Positions 53,329 to 62,031 of a stretch of DNA of 64,000 bases are shown here, one piece after another (positions within the stretch are counted from its first letter, which is position 1; the number at the start of each line of letters is the position of its first letter). Origin of the DNA: Bradyrhizobium jicamae. Its GTDB lineage: Bacteria; Pseudomonadota; Alphaproteobacteria; Rhizobiales; Xanthobacteraceae. The translations under genes and the position numbers were made by a program. Below the pieces are notes generated by a model. That model was given only the letters and a program-made list of their open reading frames with translations, searched no databases and had not been told where the DNA came from. The stretch is from NCBI RefSeq assembly GCF_018130215.1, contig NZ_JAFCKQ010000012.1:101537-165536 (forward strand), given 5' to 3'.

Positions 53329-54281
53329 TGCCGACCGTCTCCGTCATCACACCATTCCTCAATGCCGAAGCATATCTCGGCGATGCGATCGCAAGTGTTC
53401 GGAGCCAGACGTTTCAGGAGTGGGAACTCCTCCTCATTGATGACGGATCGACAGATCGCAGCCTTGCCATTGCGCAGGCGGCTGCGGCCCAGGACAATCG
53501 AGTTCGGTTGATCGATCATGCGGCTCAATCCAACCGCGGCGCGGCGGCGGCGCGCAATGCGGGGATTGCAGCCGCGAACGGCGAGTTCGTTGCATTCCTC
53601 GACGCCGATGATCTGTTTGATGCCACCAAGCTGACCGAAGATGTGGCGTTGATACGCGCCAATCCCACGGCCATGATGCTCTATGGCCCGACCCGCTGGT
53701 GGTATCCCGGCGAAGAACAGCGCGACTGGGTGGAGGACATGTCCGCCCAGGCCGGCACCCTGCATCGGCCGCCGAAGCTGCTGAAGGATGTTTTGCTGCT
53801 GCAGAAGGGAGAGGTTCCCTGCACATGCAGCGTCCTGATACGGCGGAGCGCCATTGCGGGCGGGCAGGGATTTGATGAGGGCTTGGCCCTGTACGAGGAT
53901 CAGACGCTGTGGGTGAGATTGTTCTTGCGCCATCCTGTGTTGGTTTCGAACGTGGCGCGGGCCGTTTATCGCCAGCATCCGGCATCAACATCCGCGATTG
54001 CATCGAACGCCGGATTATATGATCGATTTGAGCCGCACGCCGCTCGAAAGAAATTTCTCGAATGGGTTGCGCAACATTTCTCCGAAAGCGGGGTGCGCGA
54101 TCCCGCAATCGATCGGGCTCTGCGCAGGTGCTTGGCAAGCTACCCCGAGCATGGAAACCTGTTGCGGGTTTCCGACCGCGCATACGGGATTTCCGATAGG
54201 TTGGTCGAGTTTGTGTCACATTCGATGTGGTCCGTGGTGGTTCGCGTCAAGAATGGCCTTCGGAAGTTCGCGCACCGGTGA
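53328..54281 (+). CDS. Family 2 glycosyltransferase
   Basis: A 317-residue GT2 enzyme: VSVITPFLNAEAYLGDAIAS, LLIDDGSTDRSLA, GEFVAFLDADDLF, GFDEGLALYEDQTLWVRLF. ATG 53328 overlaps the stop of the preceding gene (TGATG). Related to the 52456 gene by layout and by the shared FED/YEDQ acceptor segment, so it likely arose by duplication. Confidence 0.9.
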   Translation: MPTVSVITPFLNAEAYLGDAIASVRSQTFQEWELLLIDDGSTDRSLAIAQAAAAQDNRVRLIDHAAQSNRGAAAARNAGIAAANGEFVAFLDADDLFDATKLTEDVALIRANPTAMMLYGPTRWWYPGEEQRDWVEDMSAQAGTLHRPPKLLKDVLLLQKGEVPCTCSVLIRRSAIAGGQGFDEGLALYEDQTLWVRLFLRHPVLVSNVARAVYRQHPASTSAIASNAGLYDRFEPHAARKKFLEWVAQHFSESGVRDPAIDRALRRCLASYPEHGNLLRVSDRAYGISDRLVEFVSHSMWSVVVRVKNGLRKFAHR

Positions 54282-54292
54282 GGAACGCTGGC

Positions 54293-55285
54293 ATGCTCGC
54301 AATTCGCAAACGCCTCACTCGAGCGCTGCGGTCGATTCGTCCAAAGCCGGTGATCCTGATGTATCATCGGGTGGCTGAGCCGGAGATTGATCCGTGGGGG
54401 CTGGCTGTCAGTCCCTCCCATTTTGATGAGCAGATGGCGCTGCTTCGTGCGTCGCGTAGCGTGATGCCGCTCCCCGAACTGGTGGATCGATACAGGCGCC
54501 GGGCGCTTCCGTCCGACGCGGTCGCGATCACCTTCGACGATGGGTATGCGGACAATCTCGTTGAGGCCAAGCCCATATTGAGCCGGCACGGTCTTACGGC
54601 GACATTGTTTTTGGCCACCGGGACTGTCGGCTCTCGCACCGAGTACTGGTGGGATGAGCTTGCCCGGCTCATCCTTCTCAACTCCGAAGGTATCGATATC
54701 ACGGTCCCTGTCGGTGCCGATACAATGGCCGTGCGGATTCCGCCGGGCGGGGATACCGATGCGGCAAACTGGAGAACGTGGACCGGACCGAATACGCCGC
54801 GACGAGCAGCCTATCTGGAAGTGTGGGGGAAACTTCGCCTGCGGCCCATTTCCGAGATCCGGGCGACGATGACGTTATTGCGTACGAAGGTCAGTTCGAG
54901 GCCACTGTCAGAGCAGGATTTGCCCATGTCATCCGCTCAACTCACGGAACTGCTGGCTGACGGCGCGATCGGGCTGGGCGGCCATACGGTTAACCATCCG
55001 GTGCTTCCCTCGTTGTCCGTCGACGAGCAGAGGAGGGAGATTGCCGATGGCAAGGCCGCCTGCGAGGAGATGAGTGACGGCGGCGTTGCCGGATTTGCCT
55101 ATCCTTACGGAGATTTCGACGAGCGATCGGCTCAATTGGCGCGAGAGTGCGGATTTGAGTGGGCGTGCTCTGCTGAAGCGAAGGGCCTCCGCAATCCGGA
55201 GAACAATTTCCTTTGGCTTCCGCGTGTTCAGGTAATGGACTGGAGTGGCGAAGACTTCTCGCGAGAACTGCGCGAGGTTCTGTGA
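54293..55285 (+). CDS. Polysaccharide deacetylase (NodB-type, CE4)
   Basis: A 330-residue CE4-family protein. PVILMYHRVAEPE starts the domain, VAITFDDGYADN (FDDG at 81-84) gives the catalytic and zinc-binding Asp, GLGGHTVNHPVL gives the HxxxH zinc histidines, and GFAYPYGDFD is the usual later motif. No signal peptide, so it is probably cytoplasmic, acting on an intermediate. ATG 54293 has AGGAA upstream; GTG 54278 overlaps the preceding stop (GTGA) and is an alternative. It would remove N- or O-acetyl groups from the glycan. It ends the glycosyltransferase array. Confidence 0.92.
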   Translation: MLAIRKRLTRALRSIRPKPVILMYHRVAEPEIDPWGLAVSPSHFDEQMALLRASRSVMPLPELVDRYRRRALPSDAVAITFDDGYADNLVEAKPILSRHGLTATLFLATGTVGSRTEYWWDELARLILLNSEGIDITVPVGADTMAVRIPPGGDTDAANWRTWTGPNTPRRAAYLEVWGKLRLRPISEIRATMTLLRTKVSSRPLSEQDLPMSSAQLTELLADGAIGLGGHTVNHPVLPSLSVDEQRREIADGKAACEEMSDGGVAGFAYPYGDFDERSAQLARECGFEWACSAEAKGLRNPENNFLWLPRVQVMDWSGEDFSRELREVL

Positions 55286-55654
55286 TCGCAATTTGATCGC
55301 AATTCGGCATTGCTTAACGCAGATTCATCCTGTCATCGACGGGTGCCCTCAACGGCTCGGGCGGCATTTTGCAGGGGAGCAGCTCACCGCGGCCACAATC
55401 ACCCTGGGGGCGGTCCGAGCTTACGTCGCAGTGGATGCAGCAGGACTCAGCGGTTGCGCTGGCGAGGGTCTGCAAAAGCACGCAAAAATACGGGGAGCCG
55501 TGAGTTGGATCGATCGTTCGACCGCGAGTTTTAAGGCGTTCTTAAGCGACGCATCCCCGTATTTTCCCGATAGCTCAATTTTTTCGGAATTTTGTAAGTC
55601 GCAGTTGAATGCCCTCGTTGATGGTCGCCTCGCATAGAGAACGCAGGGACTATC
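55286..55654. other. Intergenic region before the GH26 gene
   Basis: About 370 bases without a supportable gene. It opens with an 11-bp tandem duplication (TGATCGCAATT twice) right at the stop codon of the deacetylase. The last 120 bases are AT-rich (55540-55610) and are the likely promoter of the GH26 gene. Confidence 0.5.
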
Positions 55655-58600
55655 ATGACTTCGTCACAAGCTTTACCGTTCGCGCTGGGCGTCGACGTCG
55701 GGAATCCCAACATTTCCAATCCGACCCAACAGGCGAGCTTCGAAGCCAACCTCAATGCCTTCTCGTCTCTGATGGGATCAGGGCCGCAGTATCTGGACCA
55801 GTTTGGTGATCAGACCCAGCCAATTTCCCAATGGGTCTCACAGGCGGGATGGGATGCCGCCTCCGTCGCCAATACACCCGCACTCAAGAATGTCATTCCC
55901 GTTATTGGCCTGCCGATGAGTTCGACGGCCGCGGGCTCGGGAACCGCCGACCAGTTCTACCAGGCCTTCGCGGCAGGGCAGTACGATTCCGTTCTGCAGG
56001 GAATGGTCAAGGCCTGGGCGAACCAGGGCTTCACGACTCAGGTCTGGCGGCCCGGTTGGGAGATGAACATCAGCAGCATGCCGTCATATGCCGGGACGGA
56101 TGCCCAGACGCAGGCTGATTGGGTCAAGGCCTATCAGCACATCTACACGGTGCTCCACGCAGCGGCGGCAGCGGATGGCGTGAACCTCCAGGTGATGTGG
56201 AATCCCGACGTAACGAACTACAGCGCCTCGGGTAACGCGATCCAGACCGTCTACCCCGGGAATCAGTATGTCGATATCATCGGAGCGGATGTCTACGGCG
56301 ATGTATATCCCTATGGCAACCTTTCACATCTGTATGATTGGGATCGCAGCGGACAGGTTCTGAACTCGCCCAATCCTGTCTATGACACCAGCCTTCAACA
56401 GTGGGCGTCCGATCCCATCAACCTGATGCACTACTATAGCGATCCCGCCTCCAATCAATGGTCGCTCGACGGTAGCGTGGGACATGCGACGACCCTTCAG
56501 CAACTCATCGACCTGGCTAAAGAGACCGGCAAGCCGTTCGCCATTGCAGAAACAGGTGCAGGCAACACGGCCGACGGCGCCGGTCTCGTCGACAATCCGA
56601 CATTCGTGCAATGGCTGTCGCAGACGTTGCAGCAGTCGGGGGCCAATGTCAGTTTCGTCAACATCTGGGACTCAAATGGAGGCGGGAAGTACGAGTTCTC
56701 GAATGCGTCCGATGGGAAGCCGCTCGAGGCGGCGGCATGGGCCAAATATTTTGGTGCGGTATCAGTTGCGACGCCGACAGTCGCGTCGTTCTCTCCTGAC
56801 AGCAATGTCGTCGGGGACGGAATCACGAATGCCAATCAACTCACCTTGTCGGGAACCGCAGTCGCGGGCAGTACCGTGGAGGTGTTCGATGGTACGGTTC
56901 AAATTGGTACCGCGACGGCCGATGCCACCGGAGCATGGTCTTTCGTTACCGGGACGCTGGCCGATGGCGTGCACTCCTTCACGTCACAGGATGTCGACAG
57001 CTCCGGCCGCGTAAGTGCTGCATCGACTCCCTTGAATGTGACAGTCGACACCACGCCGCCTGCCGCGCCGAGCATCTCGTCGTTCTCCCCGGACACGGGC
57101 GTGGTGGGCGACGCGATCACCAACGCCAATCAACTGACGCTGACGGGAACGGCGGAAGCGGGCAGCAAGGTCATGGTCTTCGACGGTGCGACGCAGATCG
57201 GCACCGCAACGGTCGATGCCAGCGGCAACTGGTCGTTCGCGACCGGCACACTCGCGGACGGCGCCCACGCCTTTACCAGCGAGGCGGTCGACGCCGCCGG
57301 CAACGTCAGTGCGGCGTCGAGTGCCCTTGACGTCACGGTGGATACCGTCGCGCCGAATGCGCCGGTTCTCTTGTCAGACACGTTGACCTCTTCCAACACG
57401 GCGGTGGTGTCGGGAACGGCGGAAGCCGGCAGCACGGTCAAGTTGTATGACGGGACCACCTTGTTAGGCACCGTCGTCGCCAACTCAAGCGGGAACTGGA
57501 GCATCACCACAGGATCGCTGGTGAGCGGGGCGCACAACTTCTTCGCGACAGCTACCGATGTTGCCGGAAATTCAAGTCAGGATTCGGTGGCACTGGACCT
57601 CACTCTGAGTAGCGATCTCGCGGTCGCATTGAATCCCGTCGCGCCGAACGCGCCGGTTCTGCTGTCGGACACGCTGACCACGTCCAACAGGGTGGTGGTG
57701 TCTGGAACGGCGGAGGCCGGCAGCACGATCAAGTTGTATGAAGGCAGCACGCTGCTCGGCACGACGGTGGTGGCGTCGAATGGCACCTGGAGCGTCACCA
57801 CCGGATCGCTGTCCGCCGGGGCACATGCCTTCACGGCGACTGCGACCGATGCGGCCGGCAATGTGAGCAATTTGTCCGCCGTCCTCGACCCCGTGGTCGG
57901 AACGTTGATCGATACCGTCGGCTCGGCAAGCCTGATCGAGATGGGCAATAATTTCTACGTCGGCAACGAGACCCTTGGTTTCAGCGCCATGCTGCGGTTT
58001 GCCGGTGTCGCCCAGGTGGTGGACCCGACCGGACGCGTCACCCCGCTCGGGGCGGAGAAGACCGCGAGCGGATACGAGGTGGTGTGGTCGCTGGGCGGCG
58101 GCCAGTACTCGATCTGGACCACCGACAACAACGGCAACGAGACGTCCTATGTGCATGTGTCGGGGACCAGCAGCACGTTGGAGGCGCTGGAGACGAGTTT
58201 CCAGCAGGATCTCAATGGCGATGGTGTGATCGGTCCGGTCGCGGCTTCGGCAGCGCCGATGACGCTGCTCGCGACGAACGGCTCGGCGGGGGTGGCCCAG
58301 ATCGGCAACAATTTCTACGTCGGCAACGCCGCGACCGGCTACCACGCCGAACTGAGTTTTGCCGGTGTCGCCCAGGTGGTGGACCCGACCGGACGCGTCA
58401 CCCCGCTCGGGGCGGAGAAGACCGCGAGCGGATACGAGGTGGTGTGGTCGCTGGGCGGCGGCCAGTACTCGATCTGGACCACCGACAACAACGGCAACGA
58501 GACGTCCTTTGTGCATGTGTCGGGGACCAGCAGCACGTTGGGAGCCCTCGAGAGCACCTTCCTGCAGGATCTGAACGGTGACGGTGTGATCAACACGGCC

Positions 58601-59221
58601 TCGACCGTCCTCGACATCACCGGCAACAAGGTGCTCGCGCTCAGCAATATGCATCAGGCCGCGACGATCGAGGCCGGCGCAACGCTCGAACTGACCGGTG
58701 CGGTGTCCGGCACGGTCAAGTTCGCAGCCGCGACCGGGACGGTGGTGCTCGATCATGCGACGCAATTCACCGGCAGCATCTCGGGACTGTCAGGGGACGG
58801 CAGCAAGACCAACTCGGACATTCTCGACCTCAAGGACATCGTGTTCGGCAGCGGGACACAAGCCTCGTTCTCCGGCACGACGTCCGGCGGGGTGCTGACG
58901 GTGTCGGATTCGCAGAACCACGTCGCGCACCTCACGCTGGTCGGCGACTACACCCATTCCACCTTCAACCTCTCGAGCGACAATAGCGGCGGCACACTCG
59001 TCATCGATCCGCCCGCCGACAGCTTCAATTTCACGCATCTTGCGGCGCCGCAGGCCGCTCCGGCGGCGGCTATTCAGACTGCAAGCTCCGCCGACAGGTT
59101 CGTGTTCGCGCTGGCAGTTGGCGGAACTCAACCTGTCTCCAGCCTGCATCAGGGGCTTGAGAGCGACCATGCGAACGGGCTTCACGCGCTGCCGCACGAT
59201 GGATTTTTCCTCCACGCCTGA
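55655..59221 (+). CDS. Large GH26-type glycanase with Ig-like and EPS-type C-terminal repeats
   Basis: A 1188-residue surface/secreted-type protein. Residues 1-370 form a GH26 (beta-mannanase-like) domain with catalytic Glu136 in WRPGWEMNIS and Glu299 in FAIAETGAG. Residues about 372-745 are four Ig-like modules, each beginning near SFSPDTGVVGDAITN or PVLLSDTLT. Residues about 750-985 are two 120-residue modules (MGNNFYVGN, FAGVAQVVDPTGRVTPLGAE, YEVVWSLGGGQYSIWTTDNN), and the rest is a beta-rich passenger-like region (about 990-1150). No N-terminal signal peptide is visible, so secretion by another route is likely; no type I secretion partner is seen here. ATG 55655 has AGGGAC upstream. It lies downstream of the deacetylase and could cut a mannan-containing polymer. 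Confidence 0.82.
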   Translation: MTSSQALPFALGVDVGNPNISNPTQQASFEANLNAFSSLMGSGPQYLDQFGDQTQPISQWVSQAGWDAASVANTPALKNVIPVIGLPMSSTAAGSGTADQFYQAFAAGQYDSVLQGMVKAWANQGFTTQVWRPGWEMNISSMPSYAGTDAQTQADWVKAYQHIYTVLHAAAAADGVNLQVMWNPDVTNYSASGNAIQTVYPGNQYVDIIGADVYGDVYPYGNLSHLYDWDRSGQVLNSPNPVYDTSLQQWASDPINLMHYYSDPASNQWSLDGSVGHATTLQQLIDLAKETGKPFAIAETGAGNTADGAGLVDNPTFVQWLSQTLQQSGANVSFVNIWDSNGGGKYEFSNASDGKPLEAAAWAKYFGAVSVATPTVASFSPDSNVVGDGITNANQLTLSGTAVAGSTVEVFDGTVQIGTATADATGAWSFVTGTLADGVHSFTSQDVDSSGRVSAASTPLNVTVDTTPPAAPSISSFSPDTGVVGDAITNANQLTLTGTAEAGSKVMVFDGATQIGTATVDASGNWSFATGTLADGAHAFTSEAVDAAGNVSAASSALDVTVDTVAPNAPVLLSDTLTSSNTAVVSGTAEAGSTVKLYDGTTLLGTVVANSSGNWSITTGSLVSGAHNFFATATDVAGNSSQDSVALDLTLSSDLAVALNPVAPNAPVLLSDTLTTSNRVVVSGTAEAGSTIKLYEGSTLLGTTVVASNGTWSVTTGSLSAGAHAFTATATDAAGNVSNLSAVLDPVVGTLIDTVGSASLIEMGNNFYVGNETLGFSAMLRFAGVAQVVDPTGRVTPLGAEKTASGYEVVWSLGGGQYSIWTTDNNGNETSYVHVSGTSSTLEALETSFQQDLNGDGVIGPVAASAAPMTLLATNGSAGVAQIGNNFYVGNAATGYHAELSFAGVAQVVDPTGRVTPLGAEKTASGYEVVWSLGGGQYSIWTTDNNGNETSFVHVSGTSSTLGALESTFLQDLNGDGVINTASTVLDITGNKVLALSNMHQAATIEAGATLELTGAVSGTVKFAAATGTVVLDHATQFTGSISGLSGDGSKTNSDILDLKDIVFGSGTQASFSGTTSGGVLTVSDSQNHVAHLTLVGDYTHSTFNLSSDNSGGTLVIDPPADSFNFTHLAAPQAAPAAAIQTASSADRFVFALAVGGTQPVSSLHQGLESDHANGLHALPHDGFFLHA
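57998..58541 (+). repeat. Near-identical 184-bp DNA repeat inside the GH26 gene
   Basis: 57998-58181 and 58358-58541 differ at a single base (58149 A versus 58509 T), exactly 360 bp apart. They encode the core of the two 120-residue modules. Flanking parts of the modules are clearly diverged, so the identical core points to recent duplication or gene conversion. Confidence 0.95.
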
Positions 59222-59396
59222 AACGTCGGTTTGCTCCCGGTTCGAGGTAATAATAACTTGCCTGCTCTGTGCGACAGCCGCCGAATCAAGCCCGCGGCGA
59301 TCGGCCCGCTAACTCGTCGGGGACTCGGGTGGCCTATGATGAGTTGTCCGGTGTCGCAACCAAGAGAGTTGGATCTCCGGGTGCCAAAAGTGGAGC

Positions 59397-59816
59397 GTGG
59401 TAGTCGGAAGCAAGTTGAAACGGGATCGATGGAGCAAGACGTTTGTGCACAAATTGATGATCCCTGGTTTGTTTATTCAGATTCTTGCATGGTACCCGGC
59501 TTCCGTGTCTGCGGGAGGAACCTGCATCCTGCATCCATCGCCGTTCAAGCTAAGGTCGGATAGCGTTTACTGGTCGATCAAGATCAAACCCGGGGCGGAG
59601 TGTATCCAGGGACTGCGCTGGTCGACGATCATGATCGACTCGATCACGATTGTTGACCCGCCGAAGCTGGGCCGCCTTGTCATTGAAGGCCCGGCGTTCC
59701 GCTATTTCGCCGATCCGGATGCCGAGGGCAATGATCACTTCAAGATCGCGATCAAGGGAACGTCTCTGCATATCGCGGGCACTTCGACGATCGAGGTGGG
59801 CGTGTCCTCACAGTGA
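59397..59816 (+). CDS. Secreted protein, CIQGLRWST family (copy 1)
   Basis: A 139-residue exported protein: a basic n-region and hydrophobic helix (MIPGLFIQILAWYPASVSAG) then a domain with AECIQGLRWSTIMIDSI and FRYFADPDAEGNDHFKIAI. The paralogue at 63271 shares CIQGLRWST, PKxGxLV, GPxFRYFA and the GxDxF end, with one Cys each side of the domain. It looks like a small beta-sandwich, similar in tone to cadherin-like or Ig-like modules. GTG 59397 or a later ATG (59457) may be the start. Function unknown. Confidence 0.68.
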   Translation: MVVGSKLKRDRWSKTFVHKLMIPGLFIQILAWYPASVSAGGTCILHPSPFKLRSDSVYWSIKIKPGAECIQGLRWSTIMIDSITIVDPPKLGRLVIEGPAFRYFADPDAEGNDHFKIAIKGTSLHIAGTSTIEVGVSSQ

Positions 59817-59902
59817 ATTGTACTGACGACGCACGATTTGTCGGTGCGGTAGTGAACCAAGACACAATCGCGACGACAACCTTGGACTAGACCATTGGCG
59901 TC

Positions 59903-60127
59903 TTGTCCAAGCCAAGAGGGAGCGTCGCCATTATTCTCTCGTCATCTGATCATGCCGTTCCCGCCCCGGTTGACGTGCTCAAATCAGCCGAGGTGGAGGC
60001 CACACCGGCTTTTGTGCAAAGGGCGATTATGTTTGCCTATGCTACGGCAGTGTTCGTGGCGATGAGCGGATGGCTGTATCTGCTTGGTACGCTGCTCAGC
60101 AAGGGAGTGAGCTGGCTGGTCTCGTGA
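59903..60127 (+). CDS. Small single-span membrane protein, unknown function
   Basis: A 74-residue protein: a polar N-terminus, then one membrane helix (AYATAVFVAMSGWLYLLGTLL). Start TTG 59903, with weak upstream signals, so the call is tentative. It lies between two secreted-protein genes at the far end of the locus. Not recognised. Confidence 0.45.
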   Translation: MSKPRGSVAIILSSSDHAVPAPVDVLKSAEVEATPAFVQRAIMFAYATAVFVAMSGWLYLLGTLLSKGVSWLVS

Positions 60128-60180
60128 CCTGGCGGACCATGCGGGCTGACCCGATCGATTGCGCAAATGCTTCGCTGCTT

Positions 60181-60465
60181 CTAGCGTGGAGCAGATGTGA
60201 GATTGCTGTTCCGCGCAGGATTGGCCGAAACTGCCGGTGGCACGCCCTGTCCGATCGGATTTTGGAAGGGGTTGTCACTGGGACGGGTCGCCACCGGCGC
60301 ACCCGGAGCCCTGAAACTACCTTGGGGCGAGGGCCCCTGTCGCTGTCCGCCATATGCGTTCTGCTGCGTCCCTTGAGCTAGGGTTGGAGCAGTCAGGATC
60401 GGGATAGTGGCGATGAGGGCTGAGATGACCAGCAATAGACTCAGGCTACGCACGAGAGCCTCCAT
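60181..60465 (-). CDS. Small secreted protein, Pro/Gln/Asn-rich, unknown function
   Basis: A 94-residue protein. ATG 60465 gives a signal peptide (LVRSLSLLLVISALIATIPI, cleavage after LAQ) and a mature part rich in Pro, Gly, Gln and Asn. An earlier ATG at 60510 would extend the n-region. It lies just downstream (60 bases) of the membrane protein gene at 60526 on the same strand. Possibly a matrix or envelope component; unrecognised. Confidence 0.55.
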   Translation of the reverse strand: MEALVRSLSLLLVISALIATIPILTAPTLAQGTQQNAYGGQRQGPSPQGSFRAPGAPVATRPSDNPFQNPIGQGVPPAVSANPARNSNLTSAPR

Positions 60466-60525
60466 TCCAAGCCGCACACAACTAATGGCATTGTGGAAGA
60501 TAGGTTCCATCGATGGCTTGGCAAG

Positions 60526-61632
60526 TCATGGCTTCTTGCAGGCCGAGTAGAATGTGCCATTGGTGGCGACCACACGCTCGATGCACTGTCTGGGATCGGT
60601 GATCTCGCCGCCAACGCTGAAGTAATAGGCCTGGTTCTTGAGAATCAGGGCGTACCGGCCGGCTGGAAGCTGCACCGTGGGATCCTCGCTGTGCAGCCGG
60701 TACATCTCCGGATTATCGGGTATCGGAGACGCGCGATAGGGGTAGGAGAGATTTCGGATGACCCAGGCATCGCCGTCATCTGGTCTCTTGCCGGCTGACT
60801 CGGCCGAAAAGTCGCGGGCGATCCGGGCGATCACGCGGACCTCAACGCGCTCCGGGATATTGGTTGCGGCATCGCGTCGGAAGACGACAAACTCGGGATG
60901 CCCGTTTGGAAGTTCAGCCTTACCAGGTAGCCGAAACGCGGCTGAGATCGCGACCCTGGCATCTGGCGGGCGTCCCGGTAGGAGTTGCATTTCGGTCAGG
61001 GCATTGTCGCTCAATGCGTAAACGCCGTAGTCGGTCGGCAGTGGAAAGGCCGGCGGCATCGGCGGCTTCTTATCGACTGGTGCCGGAGGAGATGTCACGG
61101 CCTTCTGGAGCGGCGGTGGTGCCATTTTGCCCTGAGCTGCCTGCGGCAGAGCCAGCGGCTCGCGTTGTTGCACTGCGATCCAGGCACCTCCAATCAATCC
61201 CACGATCAGGAGCACCAGGCCGGTTCGCGTCACGACCGGCCAAAGGGGGGCGCGGCGGGCCATCTCGACCGCCCGCCACAGCTCGCTGCGCGAACCCGAC
61301 GGAACGGATCCGATCTTGCGGGGTGGCGAGGCCGAACCCAGTTGGGGAACCGGAGGCGGTGCGGGGAGGTGCAAGTCCTGCCGAGAGAACTCCTCGACGC
61401 CATGGATTGCCGATTCCAGCGCACGCTCGGCAGTCTGGATATCCGCGGGACTTGAACCGACGAGCTGTTCCTGGAGCTTGTGGCGTGCCAGATCGTAGAC
61501 GGCCTGACGCATCACCTCAGGGTCGGCTTTCACCGTTTCGATCATGCGAGCGATTACGAGCGCAAACTGAACCTCGTCTGAGGTCTGGCTCGCGCCTTCG
61601 CTGTCCTGCTGTCGCAATTCCCGCGAATTCAT
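60526..61632 (-). CDS. Single-span membrane protein with proline-rich linker, unknown function
   Basis: A 368-residue protein. A cytoplasmic helical part of about 135 residues, one membrane helix (TRTGLVLLIVGLIGGAWIAV, about 139-158), a Pro/Lys-rich periplasmic linker, then a compact periplasmic domain with REAVRVIARIARDF-like beta segments and two cysteines near the C-terminus (CIERVVATNG, CKKP). This architecture suggests a sensor or bridging protein but I recognise no family. It may be in one operon with the secreted protein at 60181. Confidence 0.6.
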   Translation of the reverse strand: MNSRELRQQDSEGASQTSDEVQFALVIARMIETVKADPEVMRQAVYDLARHKLQEQLVGSSPADIQTAERALESAIHGVEEFSRQDLHLPAPPPVPQLGSASPPRKIGSVPSGSRSELWRAVEMARRAPLWPVVTRTGLVLLIVGLIGGAWIAVQQREPLALPQAAQGKMAPPPLQKAVTSPPAPVDKKPPMPPAFPLPTDYGVYALSDNALTEMQLLPGRPPDARVAISAAFRLPGKAELPNGHPEFVVFRRDAATNIPERVEVRVIARIARDFSAESAGKRPDDGDAWVIRNLSYPYRASPIPDNPEMYRLHSEDPTVQLPAGRYALILKNQAYYFSVGGEITDPRQCIERVVATNGTFYSACKKP

Positions 61633-61777
61633 CCGATTTGGGCAACCCCGTGGACGGTGGCAATCCTATTTGAGTGTTCAAATTTCCCCAAAAGAAACTA
61701 AGGTATTAGGGAATATCTCCTAAGGGGGCGTTGCTGGTGTGGATCATTTACGCCGAGACAGGGGAGGGAGGCGCGTC

Positions 61778-62020
61778 ATGACTGTCCGATGCCAAATTGG
61801 CCTGATTTGCCTTGTTTTTGGTTTTGCTGCCGAGCCTGCATCCGCAGTGACGGCCGATGTCGCAAGGAAGTGCAGCGCGCTTATGGCAAAGCAGTTTCCG
61901 CCTCGTGAACCCGGCAATCCGGCGGCTGGCAGCGTGAAGGGGAGTGGTCGCGATCAGCAGACCTTCTTCAACAAATGTGTTGCCAATGGCGGCAAGATTG
62001 ACGAGGGGCAGTCAAAATAG
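61778..62020 (+). CDS. Small secreted protein, VARKC family (copy 1)
   Basis: An 80-residue exported protein: a signal peptide (IGLICLVFGFAAEPASA), then VTADVARKCSALM and a C-terminal VKGSGRDQQTFFNKCVANGGKID. Two cysteines flank the mature part. ATG 61778 follows a strong GGGGAGGGAGG about 7 bases upstream. The neighbouring gene at 62032 is a convergent paralogue. Function unknown. Confidence 0.65.
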   Translation: MTVRCQIGLICLVFGFAAEPASAVTADVARKCSALMAKQFPPREPGNPAAGSVKGSGRDQQTFFNKCVANGGKIDEGQSK

Positions 62021-62031
62021 GGCCAAATCGG

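Noticed and set aside
55925..55940. A TAAG string in the GH26 protein near residue 91 that resembles the LapG cleavage motif
   Set aside because: Four residues inside a folded catalytic domain are easily due to chance; no LapA-type retention module is seen.
57572..58765. A 397-codon minus-strand frame with internal repeats
   Set aside because: It mirrors the repeated modules of the GH26 gene, so the repeats are inherited from the real coding strand.
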